Origin: Adiantum capillus-veneris
Lineage: Eukaryota > Streptophyta > Polypodiopsida > Polypodiales > Pteridaceae
DNA length: 64,000 nt
Direction: 5' to 3'
NCBI GenBank assembly: GCA_014529385.2
Contig: CM043944.1
Span: 51,347,768-51,411,767, forward strand
This document shows positions 9,700 through 22,029 of this stretch, piece by piece. Every line of letters starts with the position of its first letter. Position 1 is the stretch's first letter. Below the pieces are notes generated by a model that was not told the origin of the DNA, searched no databases, and saw only the letters and a list, made by a program, of their open reading frames with translations. Position numbers and translations under genes: made by a program.

Positions 9700-12600
9700 T
9701 GGCAATCCTATGTACCTGTATGCTTTTGACAAGCAATGGCCAGTTTCTAGATTGTTGACCAAGCAACACCTCCTTCGAGTAGAAGGGAATATTTTTGTGA
9801 CCCATTGAAAATGTTGGGAATACCCTTGCGGTGACGCTTTAAGTTAAAGATCTTGTAGCTTCCCCTTTCTTTTAAGCCTTCTTCCAGTTATTAGTGTTTG
9901 AAGAAGCAGCACCGATGAAGGCAAGACAACTACTTGTAGATGCATTGGGGCTTGCAACATTGGTATTTCTTTTTTGTCGTGCAATCACAAATGCCTGCTG
10001 AACAACCCGTGGGTTAGCCTTTTGCTTTCTTTAGGGATACACCTTTTTGGTAGGTTGATGTATCACGTGCCCTTGACAAGAGGGTATATTGTAGTTCATA
10101 TTAGTTGCAGATATAAAGTGATTAACCTCCTCTCAAGTACACAAGTCATGGGGATCGTGCAGATAAAGAGCGAAGGAGAACAACAAAGAGAAGTTGGGCC
10201 TATGAGTCCTACTCTTTTTGGAGCCATCACCACCTGGAGTGCTAAGTCCTCTGGATCCACCACTAAAGATAGACATTGGTCCACCGCCTTGTTATGTCAA
10301 ATTTTGTACATTCCATCAAATGGATGTCAGACGACAAGTAGTAACATCGAGAGACGCTATTGAAGACTTGGCTTATGTAGCACCATAGGGATTTCGAAGT
10401 GGCAATTGGAGATAGAGAGTTAAAGGCCTTCAAGAAAGTGTCAAAGCATATGATGGTCAGCTCACTGCAGAAACTTAAGAGTAGGAGTTAGAAAGATTGA
10501 AAGCAGAAGTCAAAGCCTTAAGTGAAGGGATTCAAGCTCAAGATGTAAGCATGGCTATACTAGAGTTGGAAAATTATGATTCACTCGTCCTTGTGTAGAC
10601 ACTCTTATGATTGGAATGAACCTGTTCGATGGCTAGTTGCAAGAGGTCCAAGAGTAACTACCTTAGGTAACACTTCAAGGTGAGGAATTGCAAGTAGAAA
10701 AGGGGTTTTGACAACAAGATGATTTGCTGAAGAGCACGAGAGGATTAAAAAACAAAATGATCTATGGAGTTTATCTAACTGTGCGTACCATTTACCTAAT
10801 TTCAACTAACTAGTAGCTGAGACATTAATATTTACTTCTCTCTTTTCCATCAATAATACACTTAGTATGCATATGTGGTTTGAATTCTAGCTAGCTATGC
10901 GTGCATATAGCTAAAGGCCTATGTTTCCAACAATCTAGAACATCACTACCATGAAGCTATGACCTAATCAAAAGCATGCTTTCACTACAAAACATTGGGG
11001 CCAAGGACACATCCAAAATTTGAGGGAAATTCCACTAAAGACAATAAAGGTGTTGAATTGAGCAATAGGCTGAAATTCCTCTCCCCATTGGTAGTCCATA
11101 TTTGATCAAACTTGAAGCCTGTCCAATACAAAAGAAACTTCACCAAAATAAATTGCACCAAATGAGTCATCATGAAGGCCACCACCATCCTATAAGGGTG
11201 GAAGCATGTTAACAAGCTTTACCAAATAGCATGTCCATTGATAGTTCTTGCTAGCATATGCTATTTTCCTTTCTATCCGATTAGAATGTTTATTTTCATT
11301 AAAAGCTGGGTTTTGAAAAAAGAGCCATAAAAGCTTTCAAAAAAAAAAAAACAGGTCAATAGTTTACCCCTATGTCATCCCTCCCATGTCTATCCGTCCA
11401 AACATGGGGTCAAGAATTGGCATGCTCCAAGTTTGATTGTAGCGGACAATAGAGGTATCATTCTTCCTCACAAGCCCCCTCCCGCCCCCTTCCTAATGGA
11501 AGAAGGTAAGGTTTGGTATAATTCCTAGTTATCAAGTCACTATCGAATGGATGAGAGACCTAAGGGTTTAACCCATCACGTCCCTTGAGAAAAACAACTA
11601 AACTCACGTGCTATTGTGCATAAGATAGACACTAGATTCATGGATGTTGATGAAGGGTCAAATCAAACAATTATATGTGGCATAGTAGAAATTTCCTGTG
11701 ACAGGACCCAACACATGGCCAAGAGCCAAGTGTGACATACTTGATCGAATTCTATGACACCCTATAATGCTCGGAATACATGGTTGATCATTTAGAGAAG
11801 AGCTGCAATTGCAAGCAATTCTCCTATCTAATGTGCATAACACATGTGTAATTGTGATGCTCTCGGTTAAGGGTTATCGTATGGTGGCACATGAGTGTAC
11901 AACAGAGGGATTTTGTAACGAAACATGGATAGATTTCACAAAGGAACCGTGTATAGTAATGAATAAGATAATTTTGGCACAAGCATGTGATGTCTTGAGG
12001 CTACGTTTTTAATTGAAGATGTTAGTGTGTTGTTTTCTTCTTATGACAGTCACAAAACAACTCTTACCAAGTTATTGCATTTACTTTATGAAGTAAGAAA
12101 CACATTCAACATGACTTGATCGTATCCTATTTAGGTTACGAGGTGACAAAAGTTGCAAATCATTCTTTATGTAAAATTATATGATATATTTATAGAATGG
12201 TGAGAAGCTTCAAGTGTAATATTTGATAAAAACCTGAAGCGTTTTTTTTTTTCAAAATCTCAAATTGCTTTTAACTTCTTGAAGAAATTGAATTTTCTAC
12301 GTTTGTAATCTAATAGACTAGTATGTTGTTTTCCGTCGGCCATTAAAAACCCAAAATCATGTGTCAAGTACCTTTTTTGCATGCCAAATTTCAGTTATAA
12401 ACAGCTACTCATAATTCTGAAAGTGCTGACAAAGATGTAGATTTTGGGCTTATAAAGCTCTTCTCAAGGAAATGATTCGGTGTTACCATCTTCATGTAAA
12501 AACCAACAAAGTGCATATATTTTAGGGTTTCAATCTCCCAAAAACCTTAAGAAGATATGGCCATCTAGAAATTGTTGCTATGCAAAATTTCTTGAAAATA

Positions 12601-13830
12601 AAAAATTCTTCTCATCTACCATGAAATTAAGGCTATCTATGTCCCAATCATGCCTATACCACGTGATTAAATATAATTCGTTATTATTTGCAACATTTTG
12701 TGAACTTAATACCAATTGTAAAGCTAAGGTTTCATAGATTATAACATGGCCTTTTTTTGGAGGCAACAAAATCTACTATTTTTAGCTCACATAGACCTTA
12801 ATAAGTATTACCTTTTGCACTAGCTATATATATATATATATATATATATATGTGACAATACAACTTGTAATTACGAGTGAAAGCATGTATTGGGGGTATC
12901 ATTTTTAGTACTTTTTGGTGGTACCCTTTACAAAAAGTGGGACTATAAATTTTCAACAAACAATTCAAAATTTGCTAGACCTTATGAAGTTAGATTCTAA
13001 TTTAAAAAGCTATCCATTGATATACAACATGACAATTTATTTTACATCTAAAATATGAGTACGTTGTTACAATTTTGGAATGATCTGTTTAATGCGAATA
13101 TGGAGAGATGTCCTCCTCTGGAAATAAAAAGCGAACGTAAAAGGAAAAGAAAAATTAAAAGCTGAAAGGGGGGATGGGTCACGGCACATCAGGAGGCCAT
13201 CAAACAACTGGTGAACGTTGCACGAGACAAGGGTACGTGTTGGCTGAATGTGAAGGTGGAGCAATTATTATAGTTTTTTTACATGTGCTTTCAACCCTAC
13301 TAGATGGAGGTCTGCGGGGTGGGCTGGCCTAGGCTGAAGGTTTCTCTAGTACGAACAAGTCGTGAGCTCAATTCACAATTGACTTGTGAAGATTGGAGAC
13401 AACCATTTGCATTTTTCTGGCTTCCAATGGCAATCAACGTTGAGGAATCTGGAGAGATTTTCTCTAATCAAAACGAGTACATCGAGTACGTAAAGAGATG
13501 GTTTGCAAAGTGCTACCACCGGACTAACCAAGACACCACTCTTTGGTACCACCGATGCATGCTTTGGTCCTTTCATGAAAGGAAAGGTTTACCTAACCTA
13601 CATATGAAGACAAGAAAGTGTCTTGTTCGACCTGCACAACTTAGCATTGTTTAATTTACTCTCAAAGAATTTTATAGCGCGTAAAATTGTATAAAATTGT
13701 TTACAAAAATGAATGGAATCATTTTTTCAATAGAACTATTGGAATTTAAGCACGTGAAATGTTTTGAGTCATAACCAATAGAAGAGTTTCTAGCAGATCT
13801 CTAGTACAAACACTTAAAATGAGTTCAAGT
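9700..13830. other. Long intergenic stretch without a recognised gene
   Basis: Only short unrecognised ORFs. The largest (13304-13654, 116 residues, with NQNEYIEYVKRWFAKCYHRT) matches nothing I know. A run of 13 A near 11340 could be the tail of an old retroposon, and a TA microsatellite lies at 12825-12850. Old unrecognisable transposon debris is likely. Confidence 0.4.
12825..12850 (+). repeat. TA microsatellite
   Basis: Thirteen TA dinucleotides. Confidence 0.9.
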
Positions 13831-14058
13831 CTGAGACTAGAGGAATAGGAACCTCACTTTTCCACCCAACCATCCTCTCCCATTAAAGAGCCCGCGTGCC
13901 GGTTCCCACTAAGCCGTGCATGCAGCCTTGCCACCCTTGTTCTCACATTATAGCACCCTTAGAGAAACTCTTTTGTCTTAAAAAAAAAGTGGGTTATTTC
14001 TTCTTAAGAATACTAATGTTTTCCCAAGTTGGCACCTTCTTCAGGGCTATCTTTTCAC

Positions 14059-14598
14059 TTAACCAATGCTCATTGACATACATGACGACGAGTACATAAA
14101 ATCATAATAGTTGAGAATGCACTCAAGTTCATGCAGTTGGGTGGGAGGTTCAATGAAATCAACCAACACATGTTGATAAACTACATTGTCGTCCATATGC
14201 AAGCGTTTATGTAGATGACTTACATGAAAAACTGGATAAACATGAGAGCGCACATGTGAAGAAATCTTGTAGGTCGTATCTCCAACCTGTTTGGGTACAA
14301 AATATCTAGGAGATAACTTAGGTATAGGACGAGTTTTTTGACTTTCTGAATGGTTTGAAACATGTAAGAGTATCTCTTCACCTTCCATAAAAGTGACTTG
14401 CCGACGTTTCTCATCAACATCCTTTTGTCTCTGTCCTGTGCTTGTTGAAAATTTTGCCAAGCAATCTTGAGCATGTCCATATGATATTGGATAAATTGCT
14501 TGACTTGCTGATAGCCAATCCCACCGTAACTGGTGACCTAGGTTAAAACCCGTACATAAGCATAAAGACACTAAATTGAGTAGTAACATGATTTGCAC
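14059..14598 (-). pseudogene. Integrase C-terminal region (copy A)
   Basis: The minus-strand frame has RQVTFMEGEEILLHVSNHSE (the GD.V.L-type segment after the catalytic core), then SPRYFVPKQVGDTTYKI and HVYPVFHVSHLHKRL. The last is the HPVFHVSQLK motif typical of gypsy integrase ends. Downstream, VDFIEPPTQLHELECILNYY sits where chromoviruses carry a chromodomain-like tail, but I cannot confirm a chromodomain fold. Confidence 0.75.
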
Positions 14599-14904
14599 TA
14601 TTATAAAAAAATTCCATAATAGAGAGAGAACCTTTTCAATCGAATTTCATTTTGTGAGCGTATACGCCTAGTATATCCTCCTACACTTAGTTAACACACT
14701 CGATTTGACCATTTGTCTATGGGTATGTAGTATTGATATTAAGTTGTGTTCTCAACCGTTTAAAGACAACCTACCAGAAGTGAATTTCCAAAGGATGCAA
14801 GAGGCTGGGTCTACCTTCAGGCGCTTTGCTTTGTTAACATGACATTTTTGGCTTTGCAAAACATAGTGTTGAACATGCCCATGCAAACTTGGCTAGTAAA
14901 ACTA

Positions 14905-15263
14905 TCACCATATGAGTGCATAAGTCTTCTTGATGCCTAGGTGCCTTGCACTTGGATTGTCATAACATTCAAAAAGAATTTGGCTCTGTATATCTATATC
15001 TGTCAGTACACAAACTCTCCCCTTGTGAAATAGGTACCCATCTTCAATGTAAAAGTTCTTCCATATAGTAAGTTCATCACTTGAAAGAGGAGAACCGGGT
15101 GTGGAGGAAATAAACACACTACTAGCTTTGAAGTGAGAAGGATCCCTCTTTTTGACATGAATCCACACTTTGGAGTATGCGTCATCATGCTCACATTTTC
15201 CCTTAAGGGATTTAGAAACTCACTTGTAAGCTCTATGAACAAAAAAGAGTTAATCTCATGCAT
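14905..15263 (-). pseudogene. Integrase zinc-binding region (copy A)
   Basis: Two overlapping frames cover the module. One carries LTIWKNFYIEDGYLFHKGRV, then ILFECYDNPSARHLGIKKTY. This matches copy B's LKRWKNFSIDDGYLLHKGRV and ILFECHDSPSVGHPGIQKTY. The first His of the H2C2 motif (ECHDS in B) is replaced by Tyr here. Confidence 0.7.
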
Positions 15264-15417
15264 ATGATTGAGAGCATCAATGATAACATTGCACCATCCT
15301 TTACAATACTGAAGGTTTACTCATACTCCTGAAGAATCTCAACACACTTGGCCTTTTTTGACCCTTCAAGTTAGATCGATGTGTAAACCATTTAATACTT
15401 TCATGATTAAACACAAT

Positions 15418-16480
15418 CTAAAATTGAGCACCATACAAATAGTGCGTCCACTTCTCCAAAGCGTACACTATTGCATATAGTTCTCTCATAAGCAAAAAAT
15501 TTATGTTGGGTACAATGGAGTGTTTTGCTCTCAAAAGCAATTGGCCTTTCCTCTTGAAGAACAACTTCTCTAATGGTTCAATTGCTGGCATTTGTTTCAA
15601 GCACAAAAGGTTTCATAGGATCCACAATAGCTAATATGGGTGCAATAGCTAGAGAGATCTTTTCAAAACTTTGCTATTGATAATCTCCCCAATCAAATGT
15701 TTTGCCCTTAGCTTTCAATTGGTCCATCATAGGAACAATAATTTTTGACAAACGTGTGATGAAATCCTGCATATCCTAAGAAAATCAAGAGCTCTTCCAA
15801 ACTTTTAGGAGGAGGCCACATACAGATGGATTCCACTTTGGAATGTTCCATACGAAGGTCTGTAGCAAAAACTATATGCCCGAAAAAGTGATCACACTTT
15901 GGATTCTTTGGCATATAACTTGTGTTGCCTAAGGAGTTCAAACACCTATCTTAGATGTTGTAAGTGATTATCCTTAGACGCATTATAGACTAAAGTTTAT
16001 CAAGAAAAACAATGATAAACTTAGCCACATCCGATTTCAAAACACTATGCAATAGTGTCATGAAAGTAGCTAACCAAATACTCATAATGTCTAAATTGTG
16101 TTCGGAAAGAAATATTAGGTATATCAACAAGTCAAATTCTTAATGATACCCCAATAATCAATCTTTTTTTGTAAAAATGTATGCATGCGTGAGTTTATCG
16201 CACACCTCATCTACCCTTGGCAATGATACTTATTCTTAATAGTAATCGTGTTAAGAGCATGATATTGCCTATGCACATGCGCATACTATCATCTTTTTTC
16301 TCCACCAACAAAATGGGGGAAGCACATGGTGAAGATCTAGTCAAATAAACCCACGACCAAGGTATTTGGCTAGTTTCCCTTTCACCTCAATAGCCTCAAA
16401 ATGAGTCCATCTCTAATGTTTTGCTAATGAGCTTACTACTTGCAACCACATATATTTTGTGTTGCACAAAATGTGTTGGT
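15418..16480 (-). pseudogene. Reverse transcriptase/RNase H remnants (copy A)
   Basis: The RNase H segment at 15606-15418 has LLMRELYAIVYALEKWTHYL followed by YGAQF. This corresponds to the YERELYAIIHALRKWRHYLY motif of copy B. The piece at 15941-15708 has KNPKCDHFFGHIV and PPPKSLEELLIFLGYAGF, the RT thumb region. Fragments up to ~16480 match RT palm and fingers only in short stretches between stops. Confidence 0.65.
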
Positions 16481-16949
16481 GGTAAACCAAGTGGTAGTAT
16501 TTGTGAAAAAACATCACTGTATTTTGATCTGTTTATGGTGAGGACTAAGAAATAGAGAGAGAAGTAGAGTGTGAAAAAGAAGCATGCGGTGTTGAGGTAT
16601 CCTTAAACATAGTGGAGTCATTATCAACATTGGATAACAAATGACACAAAGAATAACACAACAATATATTTCTATTTCATTATTGGAGGAGATCTTTAGA
16701 AGCTCAATTATACAAATGAGTGGTGAGGGAGATACATCTTTTTTTCTCCAAAAACAATGCATGTATACTATTGGATTCAAACATAATGCTTTTATGCTCA
16801 TAACTATGACATAATGATTAACCTAACCCATGCTACCACTCCCAACTCAATACCACATCTGATCTATCCATGTTCATTACCTGAAAAAATATAAGGTTTT
16901 TAAATATCCTTGTATCTCAAGAGGTACACTCTTGACTTGAATGTCTCAC

Positions 16950-17160
16950 ACTTCACTATTTTGGCCAATGATCGTAATTACCTTGTAGACAGCGGGAACT
17001 AGGTGTCTGAGGCAGATTGAGACGTTTTTCTACCTTATAGTTAATAAACATGTGAGAAGCACCTTCATCTACAAGGATTATCACCTAGTGACCTTGAATG
17101 TAGCATTGCATTCTCACAAAAGCTCATGTGGGCCAAGTGTCGCATGCCACATAGAGACAA
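16950..17160 (-). pseudogene. Aspartic protease remnant (copy A)
   Basis: The minus strand near 17090-17040 reads ILVDEGASHMFINYK. This aligns with ILVDDGATHNFLNYK of copy B, the retropepsin active-site region that is normally DSGA or DTGA. Stops flank it on both sides. Confidence 0.5.
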
Positions 17161-17259
17161 TGGTAAAACACTAAAATGAACCATATTTGTATGTGTGACC
17201 TCCACATCACTCCCATACAATCAAAACATAATTTCTCTTTTTTCCTCCCCCCCCCCCCC

Positions 17260-17860
17260 CCTTCCACATTTAAACTCCTCAGTTGAGAGATGGATTCTAG
17301 CTTCTCGAACGCATTAGAGGAGGCAAGAAAATTTTTCTTTTATTGTGTGCTGAAATGTTGCTATGAGATGCACGTTCATGTGAACCCTTAGGTCTCTGCA
17401 TGCTATGCAAGGATCTATCATCAAGTCATCATGAATATAAGCTTACACTATGGCTTCCTCAAGTGTTTTGGGATCCTGGGTTTTAACATGCTTCTGAATT
17501 AACCCACAGATAAATCCTTGTACTTGCTGGAAGTCATCCAAACCCTTCAGGTTGAGGATAACATCCCTATATATTCAAGAAGTGTCTTATGATGCCTCAT
17601 AGGATCCTTATCTCATGTTGTCCAGTTCCCATATTTTTCATTAGTAAAAAGGAATTAGTTTTGGAACATGTTCTCAAAAGAAACCCATGCTCATGGTACG
17701 ATTCTTTTCTCCATCCACCATTTATAGGCTTTGCCTTCCAACGACAAGGTAGTCTCTGCAGTGCTTTGACTGCATCCGGAGTATGACAAAGATGGTGAGT
17801 ACTAAGAAAAGTGTTTTTGGCCTTCTTTCTCTTCACCCCAAAAGGGTAATGGTTTCATGT
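17260..17860 (-). pseudogene. Gag remnant (copy A)
   Basis: The segment HTPDAVKALQRLPCRWKAKP followed by INGGWRKESY matches HTPDIKAAVKTSPSLKGRAY and KWWMTFPIDARS of copy B's gag. Other short matches continue toward 17260, including the QKHVKTQDPKTLEEA-like stretch on the minus strand. The reading frame is repeatedly broken. Confidence 0.5.
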
Positions 17861-19596
17861 TTTTCAATGGTTTATCCACCTCTTTTGGAGTAAGAGACTC
17901 CAACGAGTCTAGATTGGAGCCTCGTTCCGGATTGCCACAATTATAATTCTCGAGCGCGTTGCAAGAGGAATTCTTGGGTGGCTCATTTGCAGTGCCCTTG
18001 ACTTGCTAATTCATGAACTACACAGCTACATCAGACAATTTGGTGACAATTTCATTTAGGTGCACAAAATTTGCTTCAAGGATAGTAATGCATGATTGCA
18101 TGCTCCAAATTCTTGAATGTCAAGCAATCGAGTCTGGTTATTTGTATTGGTTGTCGTGCAGGTATTCTCCATGATATCCTCTTGCGAAGCAATTGTGGAC
18201 CAAACGAGAAACACGTGTGCAAAATAAAATGTATGATGTATATTAACATCCAAATCCATGGTGCAAGTGCAATTGTTAATGGAAAAAAATTACATTGTAG
18301 TCGTATTTTGACAATCCACCATTCAAAATAGCTTTTGGTAGCATAACCTCATAGATTGACTGCTTGGGAGATAATAAGCATGTTGTCAACGGCTTGGATT
18401 CAGCCCTTTAGATGCCCAATTCATGAGGGCACCAGTTTGAAGCGCTAAAAGCCAAAAATATTCAACCTTGCAATTTTGTGAGCGTAGCACTTTGAGCTGT
18501 CACAAGTGTACCACTTTGAAGAGTCAAAAAGCCCTCCTAGAGCCTTGAACACTTAATGCCACCCAATTTTTGGCATCGAGCTCCCAAAGCATGGCAATGG
18601 AATTCAATGGTTCATGAGAAAGCGAAGAGAGATGGAGGGGGAGATGGTGTGCTCGACAGTGCGTGAGACAAAAACTTGTGCTTGGCTCACGCATGCGGAC
18701 CCTTTGACCCCACCCTCGCGCTGTTTCGTGCAGGTCTCTTGCATGTCAAAGGGCCAATAGTGAGGGATAACATATTAATTAAACCAAAAAATTTACATCA
18801 GAAAACCCTCCTCAAGAAGTCGAGGTAGGGTATTAAGACAACCACCAAAGTACATTGCGTCGGGAATAATCATTTTTCCAAACATGCAAAATTCCTTTCC
18901 TTGAATTTGCCAAAAGGAAAATTTTAAAAATTAGGCTACTTTTTCAAGTTTTTACACTATTTTTCTCTATTATGAGGCGGAATTTCTCCTTTTCCGTTTG
19001 CTGTGAACCGGCATTTTGGAAATTGAAAACGGCACAATATTAAGCTGAGACACATTTTTCCCGAACACTGCTGCTCAAACAGGGGAGGCAAGCCCTGACC
19101 AAATCAAAGAGTAGAACATAACATAAACGAGTACCCAATACCCAAAAAGTACACCTAATTCCGGAGAGAGGGTGGGGCCCAAGTCCCGATCACCTACTGA
19201 GATTGCTCGGGATGCCACAATGGAGCCGTCTCTACCAATGTCTAGAACAACCATCTCAAAAAGCCAAAACAAAATGTGTGAAGCCGAACCGCAGCAAGAA
19301 GCACAACTGAAGAACATCACCAAGAGCTGATCAAAGAGGAGCACCACAAGCTTTTAGAGGGGAGCCATGCACCTTCCAAAGACTAATCCCAACAGAGAAG
19401 ATGTTGAGCAAAATCCATATTCTCTTAATCATCAAACTTATAGACTCTTTCTTTAACTCCTTGTCAAGGTTCATTGTGATAAATTTATCTTCAAGTAGCC
19501 TCTCCAAAATAGTCCACATCAATGCAAACAGTTTAAAAGAGAGCCCTTGGGAGCCCCTATTTTCAATACTTGTAGGCTCACCGAGGTGATTCAGTC
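17861..19596. other. Degenerate retroelement flank, no gene recognised
   Basis: The part up to ~18.4 kb is probably the rest of copy A's gag and leader. Beyond that I see no ORF with known motifs and no clear LTR or primer site. The ORF at 19331-19522 (minus) is unrecognised. Confidence 0.35.
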
Positions 19597-19930
19597 TTTT
19601 TTTTTTGTTGCAAAACTCACAATTGTGAGTGATTGTATTAGAATGTTTTAGAGAAAATTATGGACCAACCTCAAGCTCATGTCAAGCCTTGAGGTACTGA
19701 AATCACTTTAGATTCAAGCTAACAAACTCTTATCAAGAACATTGTTAAGGGCTCGTCAGAATGGCATGGGTTGCAACCCTCTAAGTTGTGACTTTTACCT
19801 ATTACATATATAAGCTCCTCACTTTCTTGTACAATCGTTGAGAAGCTAGCCACAGAAAGGTTGTTATCAAAGACACGACAATTCTTGACCTTCCATATAA
19901 TATGACCTTCCATATATTATAAAAGAAGCA
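19597..19930 (-). mobile_element. LINE 3' end fragment
   Basis: A poly(T) run (19597-19606) marks the 3' tail on the minus strand. It is followed by the palindrome CTCACAATTGTGAG (19616-19629). The minus-strand frame then reads WKVKNCRVFDNNLSVASFST and IVQESEELIYVIG. These match WQTRNCRVFEGVPEVASFAE and IILESRVLIWTLG of the LINE at 36.9-37.8 kb. Both are ORF2 C-terminal ends, so this is a second, 5'-truncated copy of the same LINE family. Confidence 0.78.
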
Positions 19931-20497
19931 AAATTTAACAATTTGGGTACAAACCAGAAGGGCAAGACTTTGAAACTGTTTTCCTGGACAAAGCTCCTTC
20001 TTAAAGAAACCTATCTTCCACGTTCTTTGAATTCTAGGTGATTGAGTCTTATAAAGGCTCTCTAAAATAGCCTATGTTAATGTTGGAGGTTTTAGAGATC
20101 CGTTTAGGATGTTGCTTTTCACCTTTTCACTAGGTCTTATGGTTGTACCACAGTGAAGGCCTAGTTTGAAATATTTTTATTTCTTAAAAGTCCTATTTTA
20201 ACCGTTTTAAGGAGGTACACCATGCAAAATAACGCTATCTACAGTATGGGGTACCCAGCTGTAAAAAATGCTAAAATATCCCCAGAAGATGGAATCTTTT
20301 ATTTCGACGGTGTGTTTGAAGGGTAGGGAGAGATTAGATGTGTGGTGTCTGCCAATTTTGGAAGTTGCTTTAGCATGCTGTGTTCGTGGCGATATCGTAA
20401 GGGCAGTTGCGTGGTCGTGGCAGTACTGTGAGGCCAGTTGCGTGGTTTAATTGGTGATAGCGCGCCACTGCAAGGTAGTTGCCATCGCACCTGCAGC

Positions 20498-20950
20498 GAG
20501 TATGGGGTAGTAGGGGACGGCACATCAGCCTGTCCTGAGCTGTTTGCAGAGAGCAGAGGACGGCCCAACAGCTGTCCTGAGGCGTGACTTTCGTTTGCAC
20601 CCGCCATCCCAACTGCAGAAGCGAGCAGAGGGCGGGGCAACAGCCTGTCCTGAAGTGTGACCTTTTCGGTTGCACCCGCCATCCCAACTGCAGCGAGCAG
20701 AGGACGAGGCAGTAGCCTGTGGTGAGCCGTCACCTTTTCGGTTGCACCCGACATCCCAACTGCAGGGAGCAGACGACGGCAGCAGCCTCTGGTGAGCTGT
20801 GATGTTTTTCGCTGCAGCCGTGGACGACGACAACAGCAAATTCCGGTCTGCTGCAGTGTTTGAGGACAATAGTAGATATCCGTAGACGACGACAGCACGC
20901 TGCTGAATGTGGATTGCTGCTGTGCTTGAGGATGACAGAAACCTGTTTGC
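20498..20950 (+). repeat. 72-bp tandem array upstream of rep
   Basis: GAGCAG-initiated units start at 20551, 20623, 20695 and 20767, exactly 72 bp apart. Each contains CCTGTCCTGA or a close form, TTGCACCCGCCATCCCAACT and GCAG. Degenerate partial units extend to 20498 on the left. Two GACGACGACA-initiated units (about 61 bp) continue to 20950. The array ends about 165 bp before the rep start codon. Because 72 is a multiple of 3, the minus strand shows a long open frame, which I treat as an artefact. Confidence 0.88.
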
Positions 20951-21113
20951 TGCAACAGTGCACCACGACACCGAGGAATGTACATAGTGTATAGTGTTGT
21001 ATGTCTATTGTAATGGTAAATAGAAGTGGTCTTTTTTTGCTTTCGTTGTCGTCGTGTGTATGTACGTATACATGTCGTAGTTCAGTGGGTTGTATCTTTA
21101 GGATTGTTATGAA

Positions 21114-21946
21114 ATGGCAAGGATGAAGCAAATTGCGAGGTCAGGAGACGTACAACCCTCTAGTTCAAAGAGACCTCGAGGGAGGCCTAGCGGCTCGGAA
21201 GAAGAGAGAATGGCGCGTACCGAAGGCAACAAACCCTAAAAGATGCTCGAGCTGAGCATAACGGTGTCTACAGGCGTTAGTGATGTGAATGTTGCTCTTT
21301 TTCCAAGGTTGAAAGCCTTTGTGGAGGAGGAGGTGGTTGCCGGCATGTGCTCGATCGAGCGTGGCGGCACCGTCTTCCACCTCCACTTTCAGATGGTTGT
21401 TCGGATCATGGCGACTTTGATTATTGCAGTGAGCAAGAAAATAAAGCAGTACCTAGGATGGGATATTGATAGTCCCGTCGGAGTGAATATTCTCTGTCCT
21501 CAAGCAAAAGAACATGCACACCTTTCATGGTATGCAGGGGTATTGTATGAAAGACATGGATCAACCACATTATCAGAACTTCTCGCATAATGTAACAGTT
21601 GATGATATCAACAAGGGAATTGAACTATACACACAGTATGGGGCAGATGAGCTAAAAAATAGAGTTTGTCTGATGCATGCGAATATTTTTGATCGTGCAC
21701 TTATGTATTGGAAATTCGACTTGAAGCACCCAATTGCTAATGTTTCAACTTTTTATCAACATTGCACATATGCTAAAGTCTGGCAAGTACTATTCGTCTT
21801 CCTCGTGGATAACGCCTTTTCAGGGCCGTGGAATGCCATTGAAAAATATCAAAGCATTATGGCAGACCATGATTTTCCCTTCTTCTACAACATATCAGGA
21901 TGTGATTGATATTTTTGTTCTTGACGAGGCTTACACGAACGCGTAG
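21114..21946 (+). pseudogene. HUH endonuclease (Rep-like), broken
   Basis: Motif I candidate is LELSITVSTG (~21246). Motif II is ERGGTVFHLHFQ with the two metal-binding His at 21378 and 21384. Motif III is GYCMKD with the presumed nucleophilic Tyr at 21541 and Lys at 21550, a YxxK pattern. This order and spacing are those of HUH Rep nickases. After motif III come KNRVCLMHANIFDRALMYW and KSGKYYSSSSWITPFQGRGM. Three lesions break it: TAA at 21237 between the basic N-terminal segment and motif I, a frame change near 21509, and another near 21760. The N-terminus (from ATG 21114) is basic and low-complexity (SSSKRPRGRPSGSEEER), which suits nuclear targeting. No Walker A/B helicase motif is seen. 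Confidence 0.72.
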
Positions 21947-22029
21947 CCTCGCATCGACTGGTTTCTGAGAAGGTGGCAAGAAACCCACAGGTAGATTGAT
22001 TTCTTCTCGTTAACATTAGTTGTGCTGTA

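Larger units (their letters stand above)
13831..17860 (-). mobile_element. Gypsy copy A (minus strand, heavily decayed)
   Basis: Read on the minus strand, the order is gag (17.6-17.86 kb), protease (~17.1-16.95), RT/RNase H (16.5-15.4), integrase zinc domain (15.26-14.9) and integrase C-terminus (14.6-14.06). The left edge (13831-13953, ending TTGTTCTCACA before TTATAG) aligns loosely with the short LTR of copy B. Every module is broken by stops or shifts. The residue patterns match copy B, so A is an older member of the same chromovirus-like family. No right LTR was identified. Confidence 0.75.

Noticed and set aside
13304-13654. 116-residue ORF as a gene
   Set aside because: No motif, no splice borders and unremarkable length for chance.
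20299-20985. 228-residue minus-strand ORF with repeated peptide units
   Set aside because: It is the reverse reading of the 72-bp array. A period divisible by three keeps any frame open, and there is no known motif.
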